A DNA stretch of 64,000 nucleotides. Source: Blastomussa wellsi (taxonomy: Eukaryota > Cnidaria > Anthozoa > Scleractinia > Plerogyridae). Both the position numbers and the translations under genes were made by a program. This document shows positions 47,001-59,644 of the stretch, piece after piece (the first letter of the stretch is position 1; every line of letters begins with the position of its first letter). Location of the stretch: NCBI GenBank assembly GCA_947652115.1, contig OX393567.1:592001-656000 (forward strand), given 5' to 3'. A model generated the notes under the pieces. The model was not told the DNA's origin and searched no databases. It saw only the letters and a program-made list of their open reading frames with translations.

Positions 47001-50000
47001 TCAACTTGAGGCAAAAAGGCTATAAATCATGATACAATTTATTAATGGTTACTCTGGGTATTTGAAACAACTTTTCCTGTATGGGATTCTAGTCAATCGC
47101 AGGTTTGCTGCACTCCTCCCTCCCCCTGTCACAGCTGTTTAAGGATAGATTATGATATTCAGAGGATGAAATGGCATCCAGTCAATTGGACACTTTCCTC
47201 TAAAGAACTCAGGTCTGCGTGGAGTCTTCACGACTCAAAGCAGATTTTTGGAAAGGTAGCTAATGTACTAACCATTAACTAAAGTCACCACACGTCTCAG
47301 AAGGGTAGATTGGAAAGAAAACAGGTAAGAGCAGGAATGAAACACACTCTCTGTAACTTGTTGCAAAATTAATTTCAAACTTTAACAAGAAAAGTATATT
47401 TGAGAAATGAACAGAACCTTTCATCTACACAGATAACAATGATACCACAAATAAGCTCATTACCATTTCCTCTTTGATAGAGTAATCGGCTGTCTCTAGG
47501 TATGTTAACATTTCTGACACAATCTCCTCAGCATTGTTTTTATCACACATGGCATATAACAGATCAACAGCTCTTTGACGTACACTGACATCACGCTCAG
47601 TCTACAACAAACAAATATGGTATATAAACATACAATGTACATGTAGAGCAAGACCATGTCCATTATTGCTCTTCAAGGGGAGAATATTTCTTGATTTGTG
47701 GCTTGAAAGGGCATCAAATAGACCCACTTCATAAATGGCTGCCACTTTCAAATTCATTTGTTTTCTTTTAAATTAGCCTTTCTAACCTTGTTTTTGAGTT
47801 GGAAAAGCAAAAGAATTTTTCATTCAAATGAATTTAGAAGGCTAATTTAAAATTGGCAGCCATTAATTTTATGAAATAGGTCTCTTGTAGCATTTGGACT
47901 GCAATCCATTAGAATTTCTGTTAAAACAATTAGACTACTCTCCTTTGTTTTCGATGAGCGACAGTCAACTTGGCTCCGCTTTGTAATGCTCATAGAAAAT
48001 TTGGGCTCGTAGTTACATCATTAAGTAAAGCAATGGTAATCACAATCACCATTTTACAGTCAAGTTTTATGAATAAAATCTTAAAGTTATACAAAATGGA
48101 AAACGCAAACGTAACTCGCACAAAGATAATCAGTTCACCAATGTTTCAACTCACAGCAGGATCAAACGAGCTCACCTTCAGTGCACCGACAACAGTCTCT
48201 TGATGTTTCCTGACAGCATCAACTGAAAACTCAGAGTTAGACATCAGACACAGTCCTTCCAAAGCAAGATATCTGGGCAGAATCATTGTAATAGAGACCT
48301 TTAGATTCTTCGGCGAGGACGACTACGAGTATGAGATTTGACTTGAAGTTTTTTCACTTGTACTAACAAAATAGCCTCACCAGAAAACTTCATTTTCCTT
48401 TTTTTATAAACCGCAAAGTTAGAATGGTAATTTTTATGGAAGGCGGTTAGACTTCTCCTAATCGCAAGTTACTTGAACTACTAACATTTTGATAACTTGT
48501 TTTTGCCACTACGAGTTTCAGTGAGAATGTCGTAGTCACGAAAACAAGTTATCAAAATGTTGGTAGCTTTATAATTTTGTGATTAGGAGAGGTCAAACTG
48601 CCTTCAATAAAAATGACTTTGTTAACTTTGCTGTTGACAAAAAAAGAAAATGAAGCTTTCTGGTGAGCCTATTTTGTTAGTACGCACAACAAAACTTAAA
48701 TTCATACCTCGTACTCGTAGTCGTCCTTGTCGTAGAATCTAAAGGTCTCTAATGTTAAAAGATGCAAAACTTGCACTGTGGAGTGAAAAGTGAAGTAAGG
48801 TTCAAAGTCAACATACCTCAAGTTAGTTTCTCTGTGCGTCAGAAATTGACCCAACTGGTTGCAGCCTCTAATCAACAAGCTCTGCTCACTAAAAAGAGAC
48901 ATTGATAATACTAGAGTCAGATTGACTACCTTCAATGTTTGAAGTTACAATCCACAGAATTCTCCAGGACTTAACATTCCATTAAAGAACACTTGATAAG
49001 ATTTCTTGTTTGCTTGGATGAAGGCAGCTTTCAACATATTTATACTCACAAACTGAATTTCTATTTAATAAATAAAGAAGCCTAAGCCATGTATTATACT
49101 GTCATAAAACACGACGGGCATTTGAGAACACAAGGGAAATGTAGAAAGCACAAGCCGTAGGCGAGTGTTTTCTACATTTCTCAAGTGTTCTCAAATGTCT
49201 GGAGTGTTTTATGACAGTATAATACATGTATATGGCTTAGGCTTCTTCATTTGCTTTATGATATGGATTTTATACGCTGATAGTAAAAACAACAAAACAC
49301 ACACGATCGATAGAACCGTAGAAGCTTCAGCTTGACTTGCCATCCCTTGCAAATTTTCACCAGAGTAAAGCTGACAAAAAGCAATAAAACACGCTTTTTC
49401 TATGTTTTAAACTCTGATAAAACATGGGTTTTTGACCAATCAGAGTGTGCGCGATACCTTGTAGCAAATGATTCTAATACCTGTCCATGTGTATTATTTG
49501 ATTGATGGCCTCAAAGAGGACAGCATTCCTGGCATTTGAATGTTGGACTTTCTTTGACTTAGGTGGTTCCTAAAGATCAACCAAGAAGGTACGATATTAT
49601 TTCAAGCACTGTCAACAGTAAATCTGATGAAAATAAAACAACAAATACCTGAGCCTTGTTTAAAATGGTTTCCAGGCATTCACTTAACCTTCCATGGATG
49701 GCCGGATCATCTAAGGCAAACAAAGAACATTAAAAAAAACATTCAATTGATGGTTCTTAAAATTCACTGAGCTTGTGGTTTTCCTTTCATAAGAGAATTA
49801 GTTTAGCAACATGAGATCTCCCTGTAAATACCTAATGTTCACCAAACCCAAGCCAAATAAAACTGCTACTAACTATAAACTTGATCAATTCTAGATTTAC
49901 CTGGGGGAGGGTACATCTGAAGAAGTTTTAGCAGCTTGACACAGAGCCACGGCGCTGGTACAAAGTAGTAGGTGTAGTCTTGAAGGTCCGTGTAAGATGA

Positions 50001-52974
50001 CGTCACAATCTGTTGAAAAGACATCAATGTTATGATTTAAACTTGGATTTAAATTTAAACAATTGAGCTTTAGCTGGTCATGTACTTAATTCTTCCATGG
50101 AGAAAGAAATCATGGTCGCACTTTGGAGACCCATTTATGGTTTTGAATTTTAACAATAATAATAATAAACTTTATTTAAAAAGGGAAGCAAGTAAAAGTC
50201 TACAGACTGACAAACCAGTGGCCCTCAAATCCCAGGTCAAATTGGAATTTGGAAGTGTTCGTTTTTATGGAGGGAGGAAAACCAGAGAACCTGGAGGAAA
50301 GAACATTCATACACATTTTTAATACAAGAAACAACCACCAATCAGAGATTATACAGATCTCTGTTGAATTGCTTGGATACAAAGAGTATACCTAAACAGA
50401 ACTCTGTTTAGCCAGTCACTATCGGTATATAGGACAGGTTGAACTTCACACAGTGTTACTGGACAGTTTAAGATGCTTTGAACAGTAGCCTTACCCTGCT
50501 AAGTCTCGAGACTGCTAGCTGAACGCAACCCTTGTAGTCGTCAGCATAATAATGGACGACGCCATGAATAAGACTGGCTGCAGAGGTCACCACGCCCTGA
50601 TGGAACATGATCAAACATTCCAATGAACTACACTCACAGCTGGAAAAATCAATGTTTGGTTTTGAATAAAATACAGCTACAGCTAACAAAAACAGGACAT
50701 TGGTTAAAACTACTTTTCATCTTCACATTTTCAATAAATGCCGCAGCTACAAACTTGGTAGACATACCAAATGCTTGTCATTTAGCAGTTGAACTATCCT
50801 TGATGTCCATTCTCCAGGTGGCAAGATATCTGTTTTGAGCCTGAAAAGCTTCAAAACGCAAAGAGCCGCACATTGCTTGACGCTGTCATTTGTGTCCGGG
50901 GAAACTAGCAGCTTAGGAACTTCTTTACCAACTGCGTCAACCATTTCTTCGTTGCCAATATTTGCTATGCACTGCAGTGCGAGGCAGACATTGATGGGAT
51001 TACGGCTAGACAGGTCATTCTTGATGCTTTGGATGATCAGCTTGAATAACTCGCTGTTAGCACTAACAAGAACGGAGATAAAGAGGTAACCCTGTGAACA
51101 AAGAAAAAATATCAGAAGATGAAGATTAAATTCCTCCCTTCCCCCAGTGCCAATCAACCATCATAAGTCAGTAAGGATATCCCCACAAATACTGATAAAC
51201 CTGTTAGTACATATAGTCCAACCTGCAGACTACTTATCACCTCATAAAGATGAAATGATCATTTATGACTCAAGCATGGGACAAGGAAAAATTCTGGGTC
51301 CCCGCCAGGATTCGAACCCATGACCTCCCACATCACTGGTAAAGCGCCCAACAACTAACTTTTATCTCACCACTAATTCTGAAATAGGATTGAAAGGGAT
51401 TCTCCTCTTCCACCATGAGAAGGAGGTAAACTTTTGGCAACCTCAATTTGCCAGCTGGCGACCAAACCCTTTTATTAAGTTGCAAGCTGGCGCCAAGGTC
51501 AAAGAGTTAATTTCGGACCCTGAATGCAATATATGTCTACGAGAGACCACTCAAGATTTAAACCAGTGCATAGTGTGTTCACTAGTGAATTGAAGTACAT
51601 TGATAATTTAGTCAGAGGAATGTTGATCCACTGGCTCTGGGATCTTTTGACTCACAGATATTCTGCTTGAAGTTTAAAACACGTAAACCATGGTAAAAAA
51701 AACAACCACCAACAATGGTTCAACTTTGTACGTCAGTACATGATAAATGACAGGAACCTATAGTAGGAAGTGTGAACAGCCAAAAATGGCCATCTATCAT
51801 AGTGAGCACCAATATAGATTACATCTGCATAAACTTGAAAATACAATGCTTGTGTCTTCAAACTAACACCTAAGATTATTTGCAAACTTTTTACAGAATT
51901 TCATTGCAGAATGACATTTCTCTCAGATAGTGATTTCCATGTTAGTTAGCACTCAGAAACAATTTCAGACCAAAACATTAGGTAGCACTGGAGCATTTTT
52001 ATGTACATACATGTATGTACATGTGCATAAATTTTATTTAAGTTTTTTTAAGCGCATACTGACCATACTGTGTATACATACAATCATGTTGCAAAACTCA
52101 AATCTGACAGAACTTGTGTTCATGTACAACAGCTGAAAAAACTGCTTCACTTCCCATCGTCGATCGTTGATAGCGCAAATCAAAATTTGATGTTTAATCC
52201 CATCTCAAAAATTCAAAAATTAGCTCGTTAAATAAATTAGAGTGTACTTTTTGTGTTTGTGTTGCTTTTCGTTGCGGCGCCTTGGCAAAGAAATTAAGCA
52301 TTATTTAGCTCACGAAATCGAAATAATTAAAATAGATTTTCGAAGCTCGGGAATACTTACGATTTGTTTCTCCGTGTACTTGTTGGATGACAGAAGATTT
52401 ACGGCTTCCATATGACCAAAATCGATATCATGGCCAAGAAGAAAAATAAACAGAAGCTTGCAAACGTATTTCTTCTTTTGGTAACCATCTAATTGCTTAT
52501 CACCTGAAAGGCAAGAATGAACAAGAGGTCAAATCGAACTTGAACAAACTCGTTCACCAAATTTGTAATAAGATCAGCTTAAATCTTAAAATTAGCTAGC
52601 TGTATTCAAGTTGTACCCTCTTTAAATAAAATACATACAAACTTACCCTTGAATTTATTCCTAATATTTGCAAGTTCCTTGTTTATTCGCTTCATTTCAG
52701 CTTCTTTAGATTTACCTGAAATAATGTGAGAATGTTAGATTAAAAACCTTAAAATGCCGCGATGAAGCGAAGCCGCGAATACTGAATTCGATCGGCGAGT
52801 TACTAGTTTCAGCTCGACAACTCAACACACGTGTCAAATGCGATAAATTTACACAAAATCAAAATAATCGAAGGGGCATAAGAAACTTTCAAACACTGAG
52901 ATTCACTTACAGTTCCTAATATCCGAAATAAAAACGGCTAAGCCTCTCATTCCCTCTCCCTTGACGGCGGGCAT
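41012..52974 (-). CDS. AP2A: AP-2 complex subunit alpha (alpha-adaptin)
   Basis: Twenty-five exons from 52974 down: 52974-52911, 52715-52647, 52503-52361, 51091-50768, 50596-50495, 50009-49901, 49710-49649, 49569-49481, 48888-48817, 48272-48176, 47601-47464, 46978-46871, 46745-46573, 45915-45786, 45306-45205, 45041-44877, 44317-44281, 43797-43635, 43448-43366, 43180-43091, 42828-42705, 42184-42068, 41941-41872, 41458-41324, 41089-41012. Total 2844 bases, 947 aa, normal for the family. The trunk begins [33 protein letters not shown] holds the phosphoinositide-binding lysines. [18 protein letters not shown] and [20 protein letters not shown] are diagnostic. A short hinge with GGGLLVDVF leads to the ear domain, ending [22 protein letters not shown]-2 recruits clathrin and cargo at the plasma membrane. 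All introns are GT-AG except the one at 42829-43090. Confidence 0.98.
42829..43090 (-). other. AP2A: U12-type AT-AC intron in AP2A
   Basis: The intron starts ATATCCTTT, the exact consensus of minor-spliceosome AT-AC introns, and ends in AC. Ten bases before the end is TTCCTTGAC (42846-42838), the U12 branch-site consensus. No GT donor fits: without this splice the frame hits TGA two codons later, while using it gives a continuous ear domain (MPGDLNT then RLKADSNPP ... GGAQVKQM). Confidence 0.93.
43896..43962. repeat. GATGAT microsatellite in an AP2A intron
   Basis: Imperfect GATGAT/GACGAT/GACAAT array of about 65 bases, giving artificial poly-Met/poly-Ile ORFs. Confidence 0.9.
47918..48013. 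mobile_element. Hairpin element, ACAATTAGACTACTC family, copy 2
   Basis: Starts AAAACAATTAGACTACTC and contains GTCAACTTGGCT as in the copy at 15813-15905, but its right arm is more decayed. In an AP2A intron. Confidence 0.7.
48294..48749. mobile_element. Long-arm MITE with TA target duplication
   Basis: 456 bp; the ends GAGACCTTTAGATTC and GAATCTAAAGGTCTC are flanked by TA on both sides, as for Tc1/mariner elements. The arms extend almost to the centre, with paired blocks such as AACATTTTGATAACTTGTTTT. It lies in an AP2A intron and stops 67 bases before an exon. Confidence 0.85.
49075..49247. mobile_element. Hairpin MITE, GAAGCCTAAGCC termini
   Basis: Arms AAGAAGCCTAAGCCATGTATT and its complement, enclosing TATACTGTCATAAAACAC and its complement; the loop holds CAAGCCGTAGGCGAGTG. 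Nearly perfect 170-bp foldback in an AP2A intron. Confidence 0.85.
51285..51372 (-). repeat. tRNA-derived SINE fragment
   Basis: On the minus strand the sequence GTGGGAGGTCATGGGTTCGA continues into ATCCTGGCGGGG; GGGTTCGAATCC (51319-51308) is a perfect B box, and the upstream GGGCGCTTTACCAGTG sits where an A box and D arm would be. The acceptor stem does not close, so this is a SINE head, not a tRNA gene. Confidence 0.65.
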
Positions 52975-55480
52975 CTTGGTCTGTTGGTTTAGAGTTCCAC
53001 AATATCAATGTCTTCCAATCTGACACAGCCCACTTCACAAGACCGTGACACAACTTCGATGCACGTGGAATATTCACCAGATGACAATTCACAACTCCGT
53101 AAACTGGAATATACGTTTTCAGTAATGGAGCAAGCTAACTACAGCTGCCAATCTCGTTGTACAGTTAGTTATTTTGTGCTCTACGTTCACGGAAGATGGC
53201 AGCCGCCATCAAATGTTCTTCAGAGCGAGGCCAAGAAGACAGCGCCCCCGCACTCACATGATTAATGGCCAGCGGAACCTTCCTCCCACGAGAGCATAGT
53301 ATTCTGACAGTTACTGACCTCTTATCATTTTAAATCAAGGCTACTTATCGCGTGCGGCGGGATGTATCGCAAGAAACCAAAGTTCCTCACACGCGATTTT
53401 TTTTATTCTTTGCATGTTTAAAGCTTAAGTGATATTAAAGACATTCTGTAAATTTGAGTTGTGCAATCGAACTGTAAAGGCTGAAATTCCAGACAACCAT
53501 TTGAATTTCGCGCTAATTTCGTTTTATCCAATAGCATAACTAAATATAACTTAATTAACACGTTTACTCTTGCCAGAAATTAACGGCTCCTGTTGCCGCA
53601 GGCCTATTGTTTTTGCTATCGTTCGTAGTCGGATCGCTACTTTTAAATAGCTTACAATTCAATTATCCTGCGATATCGCCTTATACCACAGGGAGACCAC
53701 AATAAGTGAGTAAAATAAATTACTTAACAAAAGATATATTCTTACTCTCGTGGTTTGTTTAAAATGTGTTATTTTTATTGCATTTTGTTAGGGCTCAGTT
53801 GAAAGACGTGACAGCACTGTTGTCGTGTGCTGAGCTAGTGTTTTGTGCGCGAGCTGATCTGAATTATGCAAATTTTGTGCTAAAATATAATAAAATAAAT
53901 GCCATATAAAGGACATTAATAGTAGAAGACTGATTTGATACTTTCGACGTGATTCCAATGATGGCCAAATAAGATTCGGTTCATTTCAAACTGTTGTACT
54001 TTACAACATTCAATAATACTGACCGCAAACCTTTGGAGTTTGTCCTGGAGTTTGTCTAAGTAGTCACGATTTGTTCTTGCGCATTTGCGCACCCGGCTCA
54101 GCTTTTCGAGGGATGCCCTTGCGGGCCTTGCGAAGCACGGCCCAAACGCGATGATATTTTGGAAGCGATAGCGTCAACATGGTCATTCCGCGAGAGTCTC
54201 AGATCCGCAGCATTACACCAAGATACTTAAACGTGTAAACCCTCTCTAAGATCTTATCACGTGCAATAACACAAAAATTGGTAACTGCAGAGAGCCTTTG
54301 CTGTGTTCCTACAAGTATTATGTTAGTTTTAGAAGAATTAAGGAAGATATTTTTTTCGAGCCAAGTCTTCTATCTTATAGCTGTAGAGTTGACTATATAT
54401 GGGCAACGTGACAATTGTCGAATAATAAAACCAAATGTCGGTAGCTAATTACCTATACTTTAGACCTACATGTTAAGGTTTAGTTGGACAGGACCGGGAA
54501 GTCCAATGGCGCAGCAAGTTCAACGCAAACATGAACATATATTATTATAGACGTAGCCTGTTTCAGGCTCTCAGATTTTGGGGCCCGCGAAGAAAAGATA
54601 TGCGAGCGGTAGAGTTAAGGGCCCAACTATCTGAGAGCCTGGAATAGGCTATTATGGACGAGGCCAAGACAAATTGAAAATGCCCCCCTCCCCGCAAGCA
54701 TACCCCGAGCATTTGACTTGAGGTTGAATCTGACGCAACACGTCGCCCGGCAGGCCGAGCATTTAACCATCGAAAAACGATTGTCAGCGGTCTCGGCTAA
54801 ACAATTTCGTTAATCCACTACCACTACGCCCGAAAACATTTTCCGTGTTTACGTAGCCTCATCTAAACACGAGGAGGTTTGGCAGAATTTGAGACAGTTA
54901 TACAAATTCGAGACCGGCGTAGTCTAGGGTTTGTATCATCTTCCAGAATTCTCCCAAACCTCCGAGGGTTTAGATGAGGCTATGTAAACACTGAAAATTA
55001 ACTGTACTCTAAGAACTCTTACAACAACTACTGATCAGGCTTGTCAAACGAGCTGAAGGCTTGGTGCTCGCTTTTTGGTGTGCGTTGAGAAATAGACGGC
55101 CTTTGAACAGTAAAACCAAAGAAGGTCAAAGCAAAGTCATTTCATGTCAAAGACCATTATTAACTTAGACCCAGTACAAGAAGTACGAAAGGCGATAATC
55201 AGGGAATTAAAAATTTAGCGTCTTTGCTGTCGTGTATAGTCCACACAGGAGTTGCCGGCAGTTTTCTTTTAATTTTTTTCTACGTTTGCAGACATTTCAA
55301 ATATGCTATTGAATTGTGTTTGCTAGAATGCGAACACAGAGGTTTTCTTTGAGAGCATTAGCATTGCATAAAAGCCAGCACTGGCAGTAACCTGAACTTT
55401 GCCAAAACTTCCTCCACTAAAACCCGATCATGCAAGCACCTGTAATATGCTAGCACGAACAAACGAGTGACCTCTAAAAT
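52975..55480. other. Region upstream of AP2A, repeats only
   Basis: No gene recognised. Two short inverted-repeat elements stand out: 54555-54652 (TAGCCTGTTTCAGGCTCTCAG paired with CTGAGAGCCTGGAATAGGCTA) and 54845-54984 (TAGCCTCATCTAAAC paired with GTTTAGATGAGGCTA). The first 200 bases should hold the AP2A promoter. Confidence 0.6.
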
Positions 55481-56440
55481 TTTGGAAGCGTTTCGAATGA
55501 ATCAGTGAATCAATGAACAGCTACGTAACATTAAAATGATTTACAATCAAGTCATGAACCCGTCAAATTTCATCAGAGCAGCCGGCATAATTTTGTTCAC
55601 GCTGTGCTAATTCATCTTCCGGTCAACCTAAACATCAAAAGGCGTTCGTAAGGACTGTGGCTCGCGAACTGAGGCCTACAAGTGCAGGCTTTTGTTTTTC
55701 AATGCTCTCGTTTAGCGTGGATTCTATATTGAAAATGGTAAAAAAACCATTAAATTCTACGTAGCTGATTGCTTTTAAAGGAAAGTGTTTCTTGTTGTAC
55801 AGTACATCGGAAGTGTCGAAGTCGACACATACAAATCTGTTCAAAGTAAAAATGACTTCCGTTTTTCTTAGTACTTCCACGGGGGTGCCAACCGTAAGAA
55901 GGCCTGTTCCGGGGTAAAAACAACATTTTCCAGGTAATCTGAAGATTTTTTCCGGGATTCGAGAGACTCAGAAAATTTTCGGCCAAATATAAAGTGATGA
56001 CGTTAAAATTTTCCGGAAGTTTGAGATATTTTTGATATAATGTCTCCAAAAATTCGGGATGATATTCCATTTTTGGGACAACTTTTAATTAGGCATATTG
56101 CTACTCAAACAGCGTTTGTTAAATGTTATATTAGTCTCCTAAGCTGACCGTTTACTCGTCGCGAAGCTTGATGTTGCAAAACAGAAATCGTGGGCGTAGG
56201 AGTGTCGCCTAGTGATAAACACGGAATATTTGCAAGTACAAAAGGAAAACATTTCCTGTTGACCCACAAGAAAGATTTCTTAGCAAATCACTTCTCTCAG
56301 CTGAGTTGCGCCACAACATCAAAGTAACCAGCCAATAAGATCAGACCAAGCCAATGCAAGGCATGCACAAATAACCTGCCATCAGTATCTTCTGGAAGGG
56401 CAGGCTTGATAAGCTTGAGAAGGTGAGCTTTTCTTTCAAA
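55480..56440. repeat. Tandem segmental duplication, copy A
   Basis: Shares ordered blocks with copy B at 57275-58030: CAAGTGCAGGCTTTTGTTT and the minus-strand frame around VIFTLNRFV, then a plus-strand block ending CCAGCCAATAAGATCAG and CCTGCCATCAGTA, closing at a donor-like GAGAAG/GTGAGC (56422/56423). Identity is imperfect throughout. The minus frame (55880-55635) ends KPALVGLSSR. Probably a decayed gene plus promoter unit. Confidence 0.6.
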
Positions 56441-56542
56441 ATGCTGTATTTACGACTTTTGGATCAGGGATTCTGCAGCTTGTCTTCGTGCAATATACGT
56501 GCGCTTGTGCCTCTAAACAGTTAAGGAAAGAATTGGCCCCGC

Positions 56543-56631
56543 AACCCAACCTCGTTCCCAATGTCTCTCCCTTCCCGCCCCCCTGGAGCGAGAGGGGGCG
56601 GGAAGACAGAGACCCTGGGAACGAGGTTGTT
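56543..56631. mobile_element. GC-rich hairpin element
   Basis: ACCTCGTTCCCAATGTCTCT pairs with AGAGACCCTGGGAACGAGGT around GCCCCCCTGGAGCGAGAGGGGGC. A short foldback repeat with no coding content. Confidence 0.75.
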
Positions 56632-56716
56632 GGCCCCGTCCCCACGTGCACGCGTGTGACTTCGTTTGAAATCCCAACTTTTTCCACTCGATAATCAACT
56701 AACTGCATTAAAAAAG

Positions 56717-56726
<10 letters not shown>

Positions 56727-56761
<35 letters not shown>

Positions 56762-56961
56762 GTATAACAATATAATTTGGTTTTATCAACTGGGTTGATA
56801 ATGTCAATTGGCCACCGTAAAGAGATTCAAGTGCTGACGTTTCGAGCGTTAGCCCTTCGCCGGATATAATTTGGTTTTATCAACTGGGTTGATAATGTCA
56901 ATTGGCCACCGTAAAGAGATTCAAGTGCTGACGTTTCGAGCGTTAGCCCTTCGTCGGAGCG
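56727..56961. repeat. TTGGTTTTATCAACTGGGTT repeat with internal tandem duplication
   Basis: Two partial units in tandem: the block from ATATAATTTGGTTTTATCAA to GCGTTAGCCCTTCGYCGG occurs at about 56771-56864 and again at about 56865-56959. Each ends in the hammerhead-like stretch described for 34430-34567; the first has CCGGCGA and the second CCGACGA in place of CTGATGA. Confidence 0.8.
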
Positions 56962-57274
56962 TTAAAAAAGATCTGCTTTTGAGCAAACTTTCCTTTTTTG
57001 ACTCAGGGATAATCAACTTTAGAAGATTGTATATCTATGCATGGCATTCCGTGCAACACAAGCTGCATGTGAAGTTTCATTGATTCCAGTAAGTGCAAAT
57101 TCCGTCTATTTTACCAGTTTCGTAAAACCATCAAGCGACATGTCTAACGCCAAACCTTTCAAGAGCTACTGTCCTCAAACACCTCAGTACTACAGCCCCA
57201 CTAAAAACCAAGCATATGTAAGCACTTATAAAAATATTTGATTACGAGCAATTACTTAAGCAACCACTAAACTT

Positions 57275-58030
57275 TTGGTAGCGTTTCGAGCAGATTGTTA
57301 ACCTAATTTCGCGAGTACTGTAAAATTTTGAAGGACCATTCAGTCATGACCTCTTCTAATTTTATCAGAGCAGCATAATTTTCTTCACGCTGCACTGATT
57401 CGTCTTCCGGTGAAGCTAAACATCAGGCGGTCCGTAAGGTGTGAATCTCGGACTGAAGCCTATAAGTGCAGGCTTTTGTTTCCAAAGCTCTTGAATTGTT
57501 CCGCGTGGAATATAAATTCCTTTAACTGTGCATAATTGCTTTTTAAAAGGAAGTGTCTCGTATGCACAATGCTCTGTCTTTAGCGCAACCACAAATTGAC
57601 GAAGTCCAAAAAAAAGAAATACATATTTGTTCAAAGTAAAAACGATTCTCCTTTTTCGCAATATTTTCATTATAAATGTAAACTAAGCTTTATTTTATAA
57701 TAGTACCCAATTGTTTGTTATTTGCATGGCTGCAAAACAGAAAGCGTGGGTGTAAGAACGTAGGACGGTCATAACCACGGCGTACTGCTGGCACAAAAGG
57801 AGAAGAAAGTTCCTTTTGACCCACAACAAATAGTTTTAGCAAATCACTGAACCCAACAAATACTTGAAAGACCACTCCGTTGAGTTACGTCACAACATCA
57901 AAGTAACCAGCCAATAAGATCAGGCCACACCAATGCAAGGCTTCTATTTTACAGCATACACAAACAACCTGCCATCAGTACCTCTACAAGGATAAACTTG
58001 ACAAACTGAAGGTAAGTTTTTTCCTATCAA
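57275..58030. repeat. Tandem segmental duplication, copy B
   Basis: Diverged copy of 55480-56440, about 1.7 kb downstream. The minus frame 57670-57416 (RRIVFTLNKYVF, WKQKPALIGFSPR) corresponds to that of copy A. The plus block ends CAAACTGAAG/GTAAGT (58011/58012), again donor-like, followed by a shared intron-like start with ATCAAAATGCTATATT. Interpreted as a decayed paralogue unit; function unknown. Confidence 0.6.
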
Positions 58031-58099
58031 AATGCTATATTATAAAACTCCCCTGGATCAGGCCGATTAGGGATTCTGTAGCTTTATGTGAGCCGTGCA

Positions 58100-59019
58100 T
58101 GAGCCTGCTCGAATAGATGATAATACACCACTCCGTGGTATTTTTTGCCAAACCCGTTAATCAGCCACTATTTCCTTTCCAATCCGGATCCAATTCATTG
58201 AAAACGTGTTGTGGTCATGCGGTATAGTTTAACTGCAGCGGACAAAATGGACAAAACGCCAACATTCCGACGGACCTGAGACCGATCAAAGATCCCTTGA
58301 TCCCATCATCTCAACTTCACGACATGGAGAGTCCGGAATACAAGCCAACATTCTCACCTAATCCGCTATCCGCTGCAGTTTCGAAATCCTCGAATCCTTT
58401 CCGACAATTTCTCTCAAAAATCCACAATCTTATGATTAGCGAACCTACTCACCCCCTCTCGTGATTAACGAAAGTTTAATGAGAAGCACGCGGGACTCAA
58501 AAGACACGAGAGCGTAAATTGCAAGATACGGCGTTTTTCCTGCTGTTAATTGAGTGAAGTCTTATGTCAAATTCTCGGGCTCTTTTTGCACAAGCCAGCG
58601 CTCCCTACTCCAATTTAGTTTACAAATGCTTCCATGCTTGGTATTAGTGAAGGTAGTTTTTCCGTGTTCATTGCTGGCAAGACTAACGTTTGTCGATGCG
58701 CGTGCTTGCAAAGAGAAACGCGCTGTGCTCGCGCGCTCTCAAAATAAGTCGTTTAAGTGGTATACTCGCTAAGGGTTCTGTGGCGGTTACTTGTGGTGAC
58801 AGGAGGAAACCAATAATTGAAAATTACAGGCAGTCTGAGGAGAAGAGACGTTTCAATTTAAATTGACGGCATAAATTGACGGTTGACGGTTAGCATCAAT
58901 CTCGATCTTGGTCATCCGCCCGAAAAAACATGTGTAGACAGTTTCTATAGTCTTTCTATCATTATCGTGCAAATTCTGTTAACCGAAAAGCGTCCCTTGG
59001 ATTTTCGATGTGTTACCAC
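58100..59019. other. Interval with nothing recognised
   Basis: No protein-like ORF, RNA gene or clear repeat structure seen. Confidence 0.45.
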
Positions 59020-59439
59020 GGCCCCGTCCACACGTATCCGTTAAATTTCATTTGTAAACGCAACTATTTTGGTACGAATACGGCTTCCTTCGACACGATG
59101 AAAACGGTCACCGAAAACGCAACTTTTTTGAAAACGCGCTCCAGAGTGGAATTTGTTTAAAACGCCGTTTGTGTTTTTACGTGTGGATGGGGTAAAACGG
59201 AACTTTTGGAAAACGATGACTTATCAGTATTGGATCCACCCCACCCACCCCACCCGCGCGAAATAAAATGGCACCACGTGGCTTCACTTCCTCGTGTATC
59301 TTGAGGGCTCATTTTACCTGTACATGCGCATGTACGGTCAACGTTTTCGAATCGTTTCAGCGTTTTTGTGTGAACGGGTGGAAGCGATATGAAAACGCTA
59401 CGTGTTGTCAAACGAAAACGGATACGTATGGACGGGGCC
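59020..59439. mobile_element. MITE with GGCCCCGTCCACACG termini
   Basis: 420 bp; ends GGCCCCGTCCACACGTATCC and GGATACGTATGGACGGGGCC. The interior is dominated by GAAAACG units on both arms. No reliable target duplication. Confidence 0.8.
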
Positions 59440-59644
59440 TAACAATAGCATGATAATGCCCCTTTAACTAAACTCAGTAACTTCGATTCACTACAGCTTC
59501 ATTCCTATCACGCATTCAAATTCCGTAACCAAAGCCTCTGAGTCTTTCAAGATAAAAGTGATGGGCATCATCAAGACAGTAACAAACATACGGAACAAGA
59601 CCAATCGCAAAGGGAAATTCCGCGTTAGCGGATAGAAAAATCCT

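Noticed and set aside
50747..51157. ORF with [17 protein letters not shown] taken as a separate gene
   Set aside because: It is AP2A exon 51091-50768 with intron sequence on both sides.
51300..51372. tRNA gene on the minus strand
   Set aside because: It has a perfect B box but no closing acceptor stem and no readable anticodon arm; fits a SINE head better.
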